Source of the DNA: Ampullimonas aquatilis
GTDB lineage: Bacteria > Pseudomonadota > Gammaproteobacteria > Burkholderiales > Burkholderiaceae_D
Reading direction: 5' to 3'
Assembly (NCBI RefSeq): GCF_049675895.1
Contig: NZ_CP183834.1
Coordinates: forward strand, 124,001 to 188,000
Length of the DNA stretch: 64,000 bases
Positions 50,759 to 58,996 of this stretch are shown here, in pieces; the first letter of the stretch is position 1, and every line of letters starts with the position of its first letter. The notes under the pieces are model-generated. The model was given only the letters and a program-made list of their open reading frames with translations. It made no database searches and had not been told where the DNA came from. Both the position numbers and the translations under genes were made by a program.

Positions 50759-52084
50759 ATGATCGATCGCGAAACAGTAGTAAAAAACAAATCGTTGATG
50801 TCTGAGAAGGTAATTAAAGGTTCATGCCTGCTTGCGTTGACATTGTTTGTCAATCAAGCCCTGGCTGGTGAGCTGGCACCCGGTTTTGTCATTAACAAAG
50901 ACAATCTTGAAAAGGCCAAAACAGAAACCTTTGAAGGTAAAACTGTTGGTAGCATGATTCCGGAAAAGCTCGAAATGATGATCAAAAATTTTGGTCTGAC
51001 AATGAAAATTGCTCACTCCAAGAAGATTGAAATGGATCCGAAGTATGTCGAGGCAACCAATAAATATGCTAAAGATGTCAAGTTCGATCCGGCAACCCGT
51101 ACTGTGAGTGGTTGGAAGGCAGGTATGTTGTTCCCGCCAGAGAGCATCAAAATGGATGATCCCAATGCCGGTGACAAAGTCATCTGGAATCTGCGGGCGG
51201 CAACGTATGGCGCTACGATGGATTTGCGTGACATATCATTTGTGTTTATTAATGGTAAGAGCGGGGTGGAGCGTGTTCAGCGTTGGCAATCGCGTCGCTA
51301 TTACATGGAGGGTCGTCTTGATAATGGCCCAATCGCTGAAGGCGATGGCACGATTGCTCAAAAGACCTATCTCTTTGCAACCAGTCCACAAGATATTCGC
51401 GGGCTTGGTACATTCTCAATCCGTTATAACGATTCGACTTCAGCCAAACCTGATGATACATGGGCCTATTTGAAGTCAGTCAGAAGAACACGTCGCCTGT
51501 CAGGTGGCGCATGGATGGATCCAATTGGTGGTACCGATCAGTTATATGATGATTGGGATATCTGGGATGCATTTCCAACTAAATATCGTGCCAACAAATT
51601 AGTTGGTAAGCGTTGGGTTTTTGCTATTGCGCATAGCCCATTGGTCAGTGTTGATAAAAGTAAGCGCGATACACCAGCCGAATTTCCTTCAGTTGGTTTA
51701 ACTGAAGCACCTTACTATTTCCCGGCCAGCCCGATTGAATGGGAACCGAGGGAGGTTTATGTGGTTGAGGGTACACCACCGGCTGAGCATCCTTACAGCA
51801 AAAAAGTGGTCTATATGGAAGTTGATTTCCCAAGACCTTATCTGGGCGAGATGTACGATCAGAAGGGGGAGTTCTGGAAATTCATGATTTTCCAGAATCG
51901 CCCCGATGTGGGTGAAGATGGCTATAAGGCAGTCATGCCGGTGGTCGGACATGTGATTGATGTGAAGCGCAATCATTCGACTACCTGGTCTTCAAACATG
52001 AAAGCCAATCCGAAGGGTGTTAAAGAAACGGATGTTTCCTTGAATAAATTGGAAGAGGTTGCGACTGGTGGCGGCGGTAATTAA
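50759..52084 (+). CDS. DUF1329 family periplasmic protein (LolA-like lipid carrier fold)
   Basis: This 441-residue protein has a signal peptide ending QALAG (about residue 39) after an unusually long basic N-region, so translation may instead begin at the internal ATG 14 codons in (MSEKVIKG). Conserved segments include RRTRRLSGGAWMDPIGGTDQL and DDWDIWDAFPTKY, typical of DUF1329, whose structures resemble LolA/LolB lipid-binding half-barrels. It is probably the periplasmic carrier between the RND protein and the DUF1302 barrel (inference). AGGAG precedes the first ATG. Confidence 0.9.
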   Translation: MIDRETVVKNKSLMSEKVIKGSCLLALTLFVNQALAGELAPGFVINKDNLEKAKTETFEGKTVGSMIPEKLEMMIKNFGLTMKIAHSKKIEMDPKYVEATNKYAKDVKFDPATRTVSGWKAGMLFPPESIKMDDPNAGDKVIWNLRAATYGATMDLRDISFVFINGKSGVERVQRWQSRRYYMEGRLDNGPIAEGDGTIAQKTYLFATSPQDIRGLGTFSIRYNDSTSAKPDDTWAYLKSVRRTRRLSGGAWMDPIGGTDQLYDDWDIWDAFPTKYRANKLVGKRWVFAIAHSPLVSVDKSKRDTPAEFPSVGLTEAPYYFPASPIEWEPREVYVVEGTPPAEHPYSKKVVYMEVDFPRPYLGEMYDQKGEFWKFMIFQNRPDVGEDGYKAVMPVVGHVIDVKRNHSTTWSSNMKANPKGVKETDVSLNKLEEVATGGGGN

Positions 52085-52097
52085 GCCGCAAACACAG

Positions 52098-52121
52098 TGG
52101 GTATGACATAGGTCATACCCA
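52098..52121 (+). promoter_or_regulatory. Intercistronic 10-bp perfect hairpin between DUF1329 and thiolase
   Basis: TGGGTATGAC (52098-52107) and GTCATACCCA (52112-52121) form a perfect stem with a four-base ATAG loop, 14 bases after the DUF1329 stop. There is no T-run, so a processing or stability element separating the transport and enzyme halves of the operon is more likely than a terminator. Confidence 0.55.
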
Positions 52122-52146
52122 TATTCTGATTTGAAACGGGAACATC

Positions 52147-53313
52147 ATGGCAGCACATATTGTTGGCTGGTTTCATTTACCTTTTGGCAAACTGGATACG
52201 ATCAGTCTGGAGTCGCTAATCGTTCATGCCGCTCGTGGTGCAATTCATCATGCAGAAATTGCAGCTGATGAGGTTGATGCCATGTGGCTTGGCAATCTGA
52301 ATGGTGGACTTGTACCAGATTTGTTTTGCTCTTCAATGATTCTGGGAGCGGATGATGGCTTACGCTGGAAACCGTCCATCCGGATAGAGAATGCCTGTGC
52401 ATCGGGTGCCTCTGCTGTGTATTCAGCCTGTGATGCTATTGAGTCTGGCCGGTCGAAAATTGCTTTGGTAGTCGGTGCAGAAAAGATGACTGAGGTTGAT
52501 GGTTCAATTGTCACCAATGTTTTGGCAGATTGCTCTTATGTCAAAGAAGAGTCAGCCAGTGGCCTTACTTTCCCAGGCATCTTTGCAAAATTGACAAGGA
52601 GCTACTTTGATTTATACGGCGATCACTCACTTGCGCTGGCAAAAATTGCAGTCAAAAATCATGCAAATGCCGTCAATAATCCATGGGCGCATATTCGTAA
52701 AGAATTGACTCTTGATTTCTGCAATACGATTTCAGACAAAAACCCCTATATTGCGGAACCGTTAAGAAAAACCGACTGTTCACTGGTCTCGGATGGCGCT
52801 GCGGCCTTGATCTTAGCAGACGAATCGATCATTAATCAATTCCCACGAGCAGTTAAATTCAGATCACGAGTACAAGTGAATGACTACTTGCCTTTATCAA
52901 AAAGAGTACCCATTGCATTTGAAGGTCCTAAACGCGCATGGGCACTGGCTTTGGCACAGGCAGGTTGTTCTATCAAAGATATCTCATTTGCTGAGATACA
53001 TGATTGTTTCACTATTGCAGAGCTATTGACCTATGAGGCCATGGGTTTGGCAAATGCCGGTGAGGGTGGCCGACTGATTGATGAGGGGGCAGTTCATTTG
53101 AATGGTTCGATACCAATCAATCCTTCCGGTGGTTTAAAGGCAAAAGGGCATCCGATTGGTGCTACGGGTGTGTCCATGCATGTACTTTCGGCAATGCAAT
53201 TGTGCAATGAAGCATTGGAAATGCAGATTGAGAATGCCTCACTAGCGGGAATTTTCAACATGGGCGGTTCTGCAGTGGTTAATTGCGTCAGCATTTTAGA
53301 GCGTGCTCATTAA
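52147..53313 (+). CDS. SCP-x-type thiolase
   Basis: This 388-residue thiolase-like protein has the nucleophile C84 in ENACASGASA, the histidine motif in EIHDCFT (about 281) and GHPIGATG (about 337). The usual C-terminal second cysteine (CxGGG) is replaced by NMGGSAV, the SCP2/SCP-x thiolase pattern. Such enzymes cleave branched, aryl or steroid 3-oxoacyl-CoA and, in some pathways, act as acetoacetyl-CoA or lipid-transfer-type thiolases. Directly followed by a 3-oxoacid CoA-transferase, it should cleave the CoA ester of the carboxylated ketone. No OB-fold partner (DUF35) gene is adjacent. Confidence 0.85.
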   Translation: MAAHIVGWFHLPFGKLDTISLESLIVHAARGAIHHAEIAADEVDAMWLGNLNGGLVPDLFCSSMILGADDGLRWKPSIRIENACASGASAVYSACDAIESGRSKIALVVGAEKMTEVDGSIVTNVLADCSYVKEESASGLTFPGIFAKLTRSYFDLYGDHSLALAKIAVKNHANAVNNPWAHIRKELTLDFCNTISDKNPYIAEPLRKTDCSLVSDGAAALILADESIINQFPRAVKFRSRVQVNDYLPLSKRVPIAFEGPKRAWALALAQAGCSIKDISFAEIHDCFTIAELLTYEAMGLANAGEGGRLIDEGAVHLNGSIPINPSGGLKAKGHPIGATGVSMHVLSAMQLCNEALEMQIENASLAGIFNMGGSAVVNCVSILERAH

Positions 53314-53399
53314 TCCAGAAAATCGCTTTCTAATGATCAGGCTCAATTTGCTGATTATTGTTAGCAGAAATTAAAAATTGAAGATAAAGAAAGACAAGT

Positions 53400-54098
53400 A
53401 TGGCAAATAAGATTTTCAGGAGTGCGCACGAGGCACTAAAGGATTTATTGAAAGATGATCAAACGTTGGCTGTTGGTGGCTTTGGTCTGTGTGGTATTCC
53501 AGAGATTCTCATTCATGAGGTGAAAGCTTCGGGCGTCAAGAATCTGACCGTAATTAGTAACAATGCTGGGATAGATGGTGTTGGATTGGGAATCCTGCTG
53601 GAGAGTCGGCAGATAAAAAAAATGATTTCTAGTTATGTTGGTGGCAATAAAGAATTTGAGCGGCAATATCTTGAAGGAGAGCTGGAGCTTGAATTCACTC
53701 CGCAAGGAACCTTGGCAGAAAAGATGCGTTCGGGTGGTGCTGGCATTCCAGCTTTCTTTACTAAAACGGGTGTAGGTACAGTCGTGGCGGAAGGGAAGGA
53801 GTTGCGTACCTTTGATAACGAAGTGTTTGTGCTTGAGCGTTCGTTGACTGCCGATATCTCTTTGGTTAAAGCTTATATGGCTGATTATGCAGGTAATCTG
53901 ATTTTTCATAAAACGGCTAGAAATTTTAATCCGGACGTAGCTACTGCCGGCAAAGTGACCGTTGTCGAGGTTGAAAAGATTGTTGAGAACGGCGTGCTTG
54001 ATCCCGAGCAAATTCATACCCCGGGAGTTTTTGTTCAGCGGATTGTGCTTAATACCAATCCAGAAAAACGGATTGAGCAGAAAACGTTACGGACTTGA
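53400..54098 (+). CDS. 3-oxoacid CoA-transferase subunit A
   Basis: This 232-residue alpha subunit of a family I CoA-transferase (SCOT/ScoA type) has VGGFGLCGIPE (about 25-35) and the glycine-rich GGAGIPAFFTKTGVGT (about 112-127), typical of the A subunit. It moves CoA from a donor such as succinyl-CoA onto a 3-oxoacid (acetoacetate or an aroylacetate). It is paired 30 bases upstream of subunit B and follows the thiolase gene by 86 bases. Confidence 0.93.
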   Translation: MANKIFRSAHEALKDLLKDDQTLAVGGFGLCGIPEILIHEVKASGVKNLTVISNNAGIDGVGLGILLESRQIKKMISSYVGGNKEFERQYLEGELELEFTPQGTLAEKMRSGGAGIPAFFTKTGVGTVVAEGKELRTFDNEVFVLERSLTADISLVKAYMADYAGNLIFHKTARNFNPDVATAGKVTVVEVEKIVENGVLDPEQIHTPGVFVQRIVLNTNPEKRIEQKTLRT

Positions 54099-54128
54099 TT
54101 GCTTTCAACTAATTAACGAGGTTTAAGA

Positions 54129-54758
54129 ATGGCTTGGACTAGAGATGAAATGGCCGTGCGTGCAGCCAGTGAATTGCATGATGGCTTTTATGTGAATTTG
54201 GGCATCGGACTACCGACCTTGGTGGCCAATTTTGTTCCCGCTGATATGGAAGTCTGGCTGCAGTCGGAAAATGGCCTGATTGGTATTGGTCCATTTCCAA
54301 CGGAAGAGGAGCTTGATGCTGATCTGATTAATGCTGGAAAACAGACGATCACAACCACAAAGGGTGCGAGCTTTTTTAGCAGCTCGACTTCATTTGGCAT
54401 GATTAGAGGTGGGCATATCAATTTGGCAATACTTGGTGCCATGCAAGTCAGTCAAAGAGGTGATTTGGCTAACTGGATGATCCCGGGAAAAATGATCAAG
54501 GGAATGGGTGGGGCAATGGATTTGGTGGCTGGTGTTAAGCGTGTCGTGATTTTGATGGAACATACCGCAAAAGATGGCTCACACAAGATTTTGAAAGAAT
54601 GTGATTTACCTTTGACGGGTAAACAGGTTGTTGATCGAATTATTTCTGATCTGGCAGTTATTGATGTGACAGAAAATGGATTGCATGTCATTGAGCTTGC
54701 ACCTGGTGTGACTGAATCTGAACTGACCAAGAAAACCGGTGCAAATCTTTCATTTTGA
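54129..54758 (+). CDS. 3-oxoacid CoA-transferase subunit B
   Basis: This 209-residue beta subunit has the catalytic glutamate E47 in the SENGLIGIGPFP motif, preceded by VNLGIGLPTLVANF. Together with subunit A it forms the active CoA-transferase. Its presence explains how a carboxylated ketone (3-oxoacid) is activated here without a dedicated CoA ligase, unlike the acetophenone pathway of Aromatoleum, which uses a benzoylacetate-CoA ligase. Confidence 0.93.
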   Translation: MAWTRDEMAVRAASELHDGFYVNLGIGLPTLVANFVPADMEVWLQSENGLIGIGPFPTEEELDADLINAGKQTITTTKGASFFSSSTSFGMIRGGHINLAILGAMQVSQRGDLANWMIPGKMIKGMGGAMDLVAGVKRVVILMEHTAKDGSHKILKECDLPLTGKQVVDRIISDLAVIDVTENGLHVIELAPGVTESELTKKTGANLSF

Positions 54759-54825
54759 TTTATCAGATTTTATAAAATTTTCCCCTGTTTAATTTAAAAA
54801 TAGAATTTATAAGGAGAAATCGCTG

Positions 54826-56145
54826 ATGTGGTTTTTCGGAAATGATTTGATTAAGCAACTTGAAGATAAACTCTCTGATGTAAATAAAAGAGAGACAGTT
54901 CGGTTGAGTCTATCTGGTGGCCGACGTGTTCAGTCTCTGTCTGAAAAATTAAATTGCTTAATCTTTAATTTGAAGGAAAAAGCCGACATTGCAGAAAATA
55001 AGCTGATTGAACTCGAAATAAATACAGGGAATTTAATCTCAGCGGCCGAAAAATCAGCGAAGGAATCCAAATACCAGTTAGATCGAACTAATTTACTCAT
55101 GCTGGCTACGAGCGAAGGATTGTGGGATATCGAAATATATCCTGACAAAGTAATCGATTTCGATTATCCAGTATGGTGGTCTCCTCAAATGCGAACGATG
55201 CTGGGCTTTGACGATGAAGCAGATTTTCCTAATATCTTGGGTAGCTGGGGAAATCGTCTTCACCCGGATGATGTATCCATGACCCTTGGCGCCTTTAAGG
55301 CTCATTTGGATGATACTTCGGGTAATACACCATACGATGTTCAATACCGAATCTCTTGCAAGGATGGCAAGTATCGCTGGTTCAGAGCACGAGGCGCGAC
55401 CACTCGAGATCGTAGTGGTAAAGCTTTACGGGTTGCAGGATCACTCTCGGATATTACTGAACAGCAGGAAAAAGAATTCGAACTCAATAAAACACTGACC
55501 AAACTGAATTTGGCTGTTCAAGTCATCGGTGATGGACTTTGGTATGTGGATTTGAGAACCGACAATATTAACGATTCCGGCAATATATTTCAGTGGTCTC
55601 AGCAATTTAGAAAGTTGCTTGGATTTAATGATATTGATGAATTTAAAGCTGAATTTTCAAGTTTATTGGCTCGCTTGCATACAGAAGATAAATCCAAATT
55701 TATTGAACGTATTGAACAACATCTTTTAAATCATTCTGCTTTGCCATTGTTTGATTGCGAATGCCGAATTCTTTCAAAAAATGATGGATATCGATGGTAT
55801 CGGATTCGGGTGATGACGCATCGCACAACTGAAGGAGTTCCTTCGCATATGGTGGGTTCAATTAGTGATATCCATGCTTCAAAAATCGAGTTGGAATTAC
55901 GAAAGCAAGAAGTCCAAAATCGCTCTCAACTTGAAAGTAATTTAGTGAAAATTACTGGCATTGTGAATGCAATTAAAGATATTGCAGATCAGACCAACTT
56001 GTTGGCATTGAACGCTGCAATTGAAGCGGCAAGAGCTGGAGAGGCGGGAAGGGGATTTGCAATCGTCGCCGATGAAGTTCGTAAACTTGCCGAAAGAACC
56101 AAAGATGCTACTCAAAAAGTCTCCAATATGGTGAAAGAAGAATAA
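54826..56145 (+). CDS. Cytosolic PAS-PAS chemoreceptor with short signalling domain
   Basis: This 439-residue protein has no membrane segment. After a coiled N-terminus come two PAS/PAC domains (about 95-220 and 228-355; NPYDVQYRISCKDGKYRWFRARG-like PAC and RILSKNDGYRWYRIRVM). A very short methyl-accepting signalling hairpin follows (about 365-439), with the invariant tip region EAARAGEAGRGFAIVADEVR. The signalling domain is far shorter than the roughly 250 residues of most MCPs and ends soon after the tip. It is the last gene before the terminator at 56201 and may provide substrate- or redox-dependent taxis. Confidence 0.83.
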   Translation: MWFFGNDLIKQLEDKLSDVNKRETVRLSLSGGRRVQSLSEKLNCLIFNLKEKADIAENKLIELEINTGNLISAAEKSAKESKYQLDRTNLLMLATSEGLWDIEIYPDKVIDFDYPVWWSPQMRTMLGFDDEADFPNILGSWGNRLHPDDVSMTLGAFKAHLDDTSGNTPYDVQYRISCKDGKYRWFRARGATTRDRSGKALRVAGSLSDITEQQEKEFELNKTLTKLNLAVQVIGDGLWYVDLRTDNINDSGNIFQWSQQFRKLLGFNDIDEFKAEFSSLLARLHTEDKSKFIERIEQHLLNHSALPLFDCECRILSKNDGYRWYRIRVMTHRTTEGVPSHMVGSISDIHASKIELELRKQEVQNRSQLESNLVKITGIVNAIKDIADQTNLLALNAAIEAARAGEAGRGFAIVADEVRKLAERTKDATQKVSNMVKEE

Positions 56146-56200
56146 TCAATTTTATTACGCTGAATCATTAAATAAAGCAGTTGAACAGTCTCCTCGTTTA

Positions 56201-56224
56201 GCGACCTTCGGGTCGCTTTTTTTT
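56201..56224 (+). terminator. Intrinsic terminator ending the transport/thiolase operon
   Basis: GCGACC-TTCG-GGTCGC forms a stable stem with a UUCG tetraloop followed by eight T (56217-56224). It lies 55 bases after the chemoreceptor stop and separates this operon from the carboxylase operon. Confidence 0.92.
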
Positions 56225-56423
56225 GGACTCAGATTGATATTGTTGAACATGAAGTAATGAAGATCAGATTACTTAAATTGGTTTTGAGAAAAATCAATAA
56301 AGCACAGTCCGATTACTGGACTGTCCATTAAGTTTAATCGGACTCTTGTCAGAAAATATTTTTTATATAGAAAAAATATCAATTAATTCAAATGGTTATT
56401 AATTTATTTTGATGAATTTATCA

Positions 56424-56440
56424 CTGGCACATCGTTTGCG
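56424..56440 (+). promoter_or_regulatory. Sigma-54 (-24/-12) promoter of the carboxylase operon
   Basis: CTGGCAC-ATCGT-TTGCG has the exact TGGCAC-N5-TTGC consensus (56425-56439). The predicted start near 56451 leaves a leader of about 138 bases before the first carboxylase gene. An unused AGGAG at 56491-56495, followed only by an ATC-initiated ten-codon frame, is a curiosity of that leader. Confidence 0.82.
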
Positions 56441-56588
56441 TAAAGGGTGTGTAACGCAGTAGCAAATACTGATAAATATAAATCCATCATAGGAGACATC
56501 AAATCAAATATTCAAAAACATCGTACTCGATTTAATTGGGTAATACGCTAGAAAGTAAATCTGATTAACCTCAACTAGGACCATATTT

Positions 56589-58523
56589 ATGGGCATACAG
56601 ATAAATATAGACAACGGCGGAACACTAACCGATATTTGCATTATCAATAGTGGTTCAGTTAGTAAAACCAAGGTATTAACTACACCGTATGATCTCAGTA
56701 AATGTTTTTTTGAAGGCCTGCAAAAGGCTTCCGGCGTCGTTTACGGCGAGCCTGATGTCGCAAGACTATTGGAGGAAGTGGATCTCATCCGTTACTCCAC
56801 TACTCAGGGAACCAATGCCATTTGTGAAAGAAAAGGGCCAAGACTTGGTCTGATTCTTCTGGGTGGTAACCAGTCCATTTTCAAAGCGCTTTCTGATAAA
56901 GATCCAGAGCTTTATAGCGCGCTGATTGGTGACCGTACATTTATCTTGGATGAGAAAGTACTGAGCGGCGATAGCAGTGAAGTCGATATCGTCAAAGCTA
57001 TCAATGGTTTGACAGCCAAAGGCGCGAATCGGCTGGTAGTGAGTGGTGTCGGCCGTAATTTCCTGGATTCTGAAGATAAGTTCAAAAAAGTTGCACTTAG
57101 AAAATATCCCCGTCATTTGTTGGGCGCAGTGCCAATTTTATTTGGCGGTGATTTGGGTTCTGATGGTGATGTCGAAAGACGTAGCTGGACGGCGATGATT
57201 AACTCATTTCTGCATCCGGCCATGGAACAGTTCCTCTATAACGCCGAAAATCGACTGAGAAGTTATCGTACCAAAAATCCATTGTTAATTTTTAGAAATG
57301 ATGGCGATGCGTCTCGTGTGGCCAAATCTGTCGCTATTAAAACTTATAGCTCCGGGCCTAGAGGTGGTATGGAGGGGATGAAAACCTTTTCAAAGGCTTA
57401 TGGTTTTAAGGATGTTGTTGCTATTGATATTGGTGGCACAACGACTGATATTGGGCAATGTCTCAACGATGTTGTCGCTGAAAAGCGGCGTGGTCATGTA
57501 GAGGGAATCTCTGTTTCATTTCCTTTGTGTGAAATTGTCAGTGCCGGTGTAGGTGGAAGTTCAATCTTCAAAGTGGTAGATGGGCACATGCAAATCGGCC
57601 CAGAAAGTGTGGGGGCAGTGCCCGGTCCGGCTTGTTTTGGGAGGGGGGGTAAGGAAGCTACGATTACTGATGCCAGCCTGTTGAGTGGCATTCTGGATCC
57701 TCGCTCGTATTTTGGTGGTGATCTGGTGCTTGATGCCGATCGAGCAGCAACTGCCGTAGAACTAAGTATTGCCAAGCCACTTGGCCTGAGCCTGGAAGAA
57801 GCGCTTTTATTGATGCAGTTTTCGTATGAGGACAAGGTCGCAAGAGAATTGCATCGAGTCACAAAAATATCCAAAGATACCATCTTGCTGGCCTTTGGTG
57901 GTGCTGGTCCTCTCAATGCTTGTGGTATTGCAGAAAAAGCCGGAATCAGCACGGTAGCAGTGCCAAAAATGGCTGCAGTATTTAGTGCTTATGGCATTGG
58001 TGAATGTGATATTTCGCAACTCTACTCAAGTACCGTGTATGGCCTCAATGACGCTAATCTGCAGTCAACGGTAGATGAGTTGAAGATCAAAGCGTTAAGA
58101 GATATGTATGCCGAAGGATTTTCTGAGGGGCAATATGAAGTTCGTATTCGCTTGGTTGCTAATCAAGGTGGTAATGAACTAAGTCAGGCACTTACTTCGG
58201 CTACATCTGTGCCAGCTCAATTTAAAAATCTTGAATCCGTTGATGTTGAATTGGCTGCAGTTAAGGTGCTTCGTAAAACCAGTGACGGTCATGCCAAGTT
58301 TGAAAAGAAAAATCTGAGTGTGCCCAGCGGTAAACGTAATCTTCTTGTTAAGGGTATGGGGCGAGTAGATGTGCCTGTATATCGCCTTAACGATATGAAG
58401 TCGGGTGATTATGGTGTTGGGCCAGCAATTATTGAGGAAGATTTTTTCACTTGCCGTGTATTGGCAAACTGGAATTATGTGATCAGTGATGCTGGTGACA
58501 TCCTCTTGAATAAGAAAGGTTGA
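56589..58523 (+). CDS. Acetophenone-carboxylase-type subunit, HyuA-like ATPase (about 70 kDa)
   Basis: This 644-residue subunit of an ATP-dependent ketone carboxylase is of the hydantoinase A / acetone carboxylase beta family. The actin-like phosphate motifs are DNGGTLTD (about residues 7-14; DIGGTFTD in the paralogue) and AIDIGGTTTDIG (about 279-290), with TTQGTNAICERKGPRLGLI near 75. It is the shorter of two HyuA-like paralogues in the operon; acetone carboxylase has only one, whereas the acetophenone carboxylase of Aromatoleum has two. AGGA lies ten bases before the ATG. It is first in a five-gene operon transcribed from the sigma-54 promoter at 56424. Confidence 0.87.
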   Translation: MGIQINIDNGGTLTDICIINSGSVSKTKVLTTPYDLSKCFFEGLQKASGVVYGEPDVARLLEEVDLIRYSTTQGTNAICERKGPRLGLILLGGNQSIFKALSDKDPELYSALIGDRTFILDEKVLSGDSSEVDIVKAINGLTAKGANRLVVSGVGRNFLDSEDKFKKVALRKYPRHLLGAVPILFGGDLGSDGDVERRSWTAMINSFLHPAMEQFLYNAENRLRSYRTKNPLLIFRNDGDASRVAKSVAIKTYSSGPRGGMEGMKTFSKAYGFKDVVAIDIGGTTTDIGQCLNDVVAEKRRGHVEGISVSFPLCEIVSAGVGGSSIFKVVDGHMQIGPESVGAVPGPACFGRGGKEATITDASLLSGILDPRSYFGGDLVLDADRAATAVELSIAKPLGLSLEEALLLMQFSYEDKVARELHRVTKISKDTILLAFGGAGPLNACGIAEKAGISTVAVPKMAAVFSAYGIGECDISQLYSSTVYGLNDANLQSTVDELKIKALRDMYAEGFSEGQYEVRIRLVANQGGNELSQALTSATSVPAQFKNLESVDVELAAVKVLRKTSDGHAKFEKKNLSVPSGKRNLLVKGMGRVDVPVYRLNDMKSGDYGVGPAIIEEDFFTCRVLANWNYVISDAGDILLNKKG

Positions 58524-58528
58524 GAATC

Positions 58529-58930
58529 ATGAAAGTACTAATGACGGAATATCTTCGAATCAATCTCGAGGATGAGCAATGGGAATGTCGAGTCTGTAAT
58601 CACACTATCGGGCCTGCCAATCAGAGTTACAAGGAAGGACTGCTAGTTCATAACAGAGATCCAAGAGAAATTCATCCTCCTATTATTGATCCTGAGAAGT
58701 ACAAATTTACTTTCAGTCCAGATCCAGAATGGGTTCGGATTCTTGAGTATTACTGTCCGAAATGCGGTACCCAAGTTGAAACGGAATATGCGATTCCTGG
58801 ACACCCACCGCTCTACGATATGGAAGTCGATATTGCTGCCTTGAAGGCGCAATGGGCGAATCGTGAAGAGGTTAAAGAGCCTGTGGTCGGTCCGGAGGTG
58901 GTTCTAGGCGCTGGCCATAAGAATCACTAA
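58529..58930 (+). CDS. Carboxylase small zinc-binding subunit (about 15 kDa)
   Basis: This 133-residue protein of the acetone carboxylase gamma family has two CxxC pairs, C20/C23 (WECRVCNHTIG) and C76/C79 (YYCPKCG), which probably bind zinc. The ending after residue 80 is acidic-basic and variable. The corresponding 15-kDa subunit is the second gene product in acetophenone carboxylase operons. ATG 58529 follows AAAGG; its start lies five bases after the stop of the first subunit. Confidence 0.86.
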   Translation: MKVLMTEYLRINLEDEQWECRVCNHTIGPANQSYKEGLLVHNRDPREIHPPIIDPEKYKFTFSPDPEWVRILEYYCPKCGTQVETEYAIPGHPPLYDMEVDIAALKAQWANREEVKEPVVGPEVVLGAGHKNH

Positions 58931-58996
58931 TACACAACAGAAATGTGGGGTTGGCTCAATAAGCCGGCCTCACGATATGAAAATGAAGGAGATGGT

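Noticed and set aside
54826..56145. Truncated pseudogene of a normal chemoreceptor
   Set aside because: The frame is clean, has an upstream ribosome site, and short-tailed PAS-MCP proteins exist; a decayed MCP remnant would be expected downstream but none was seen before the terminator.
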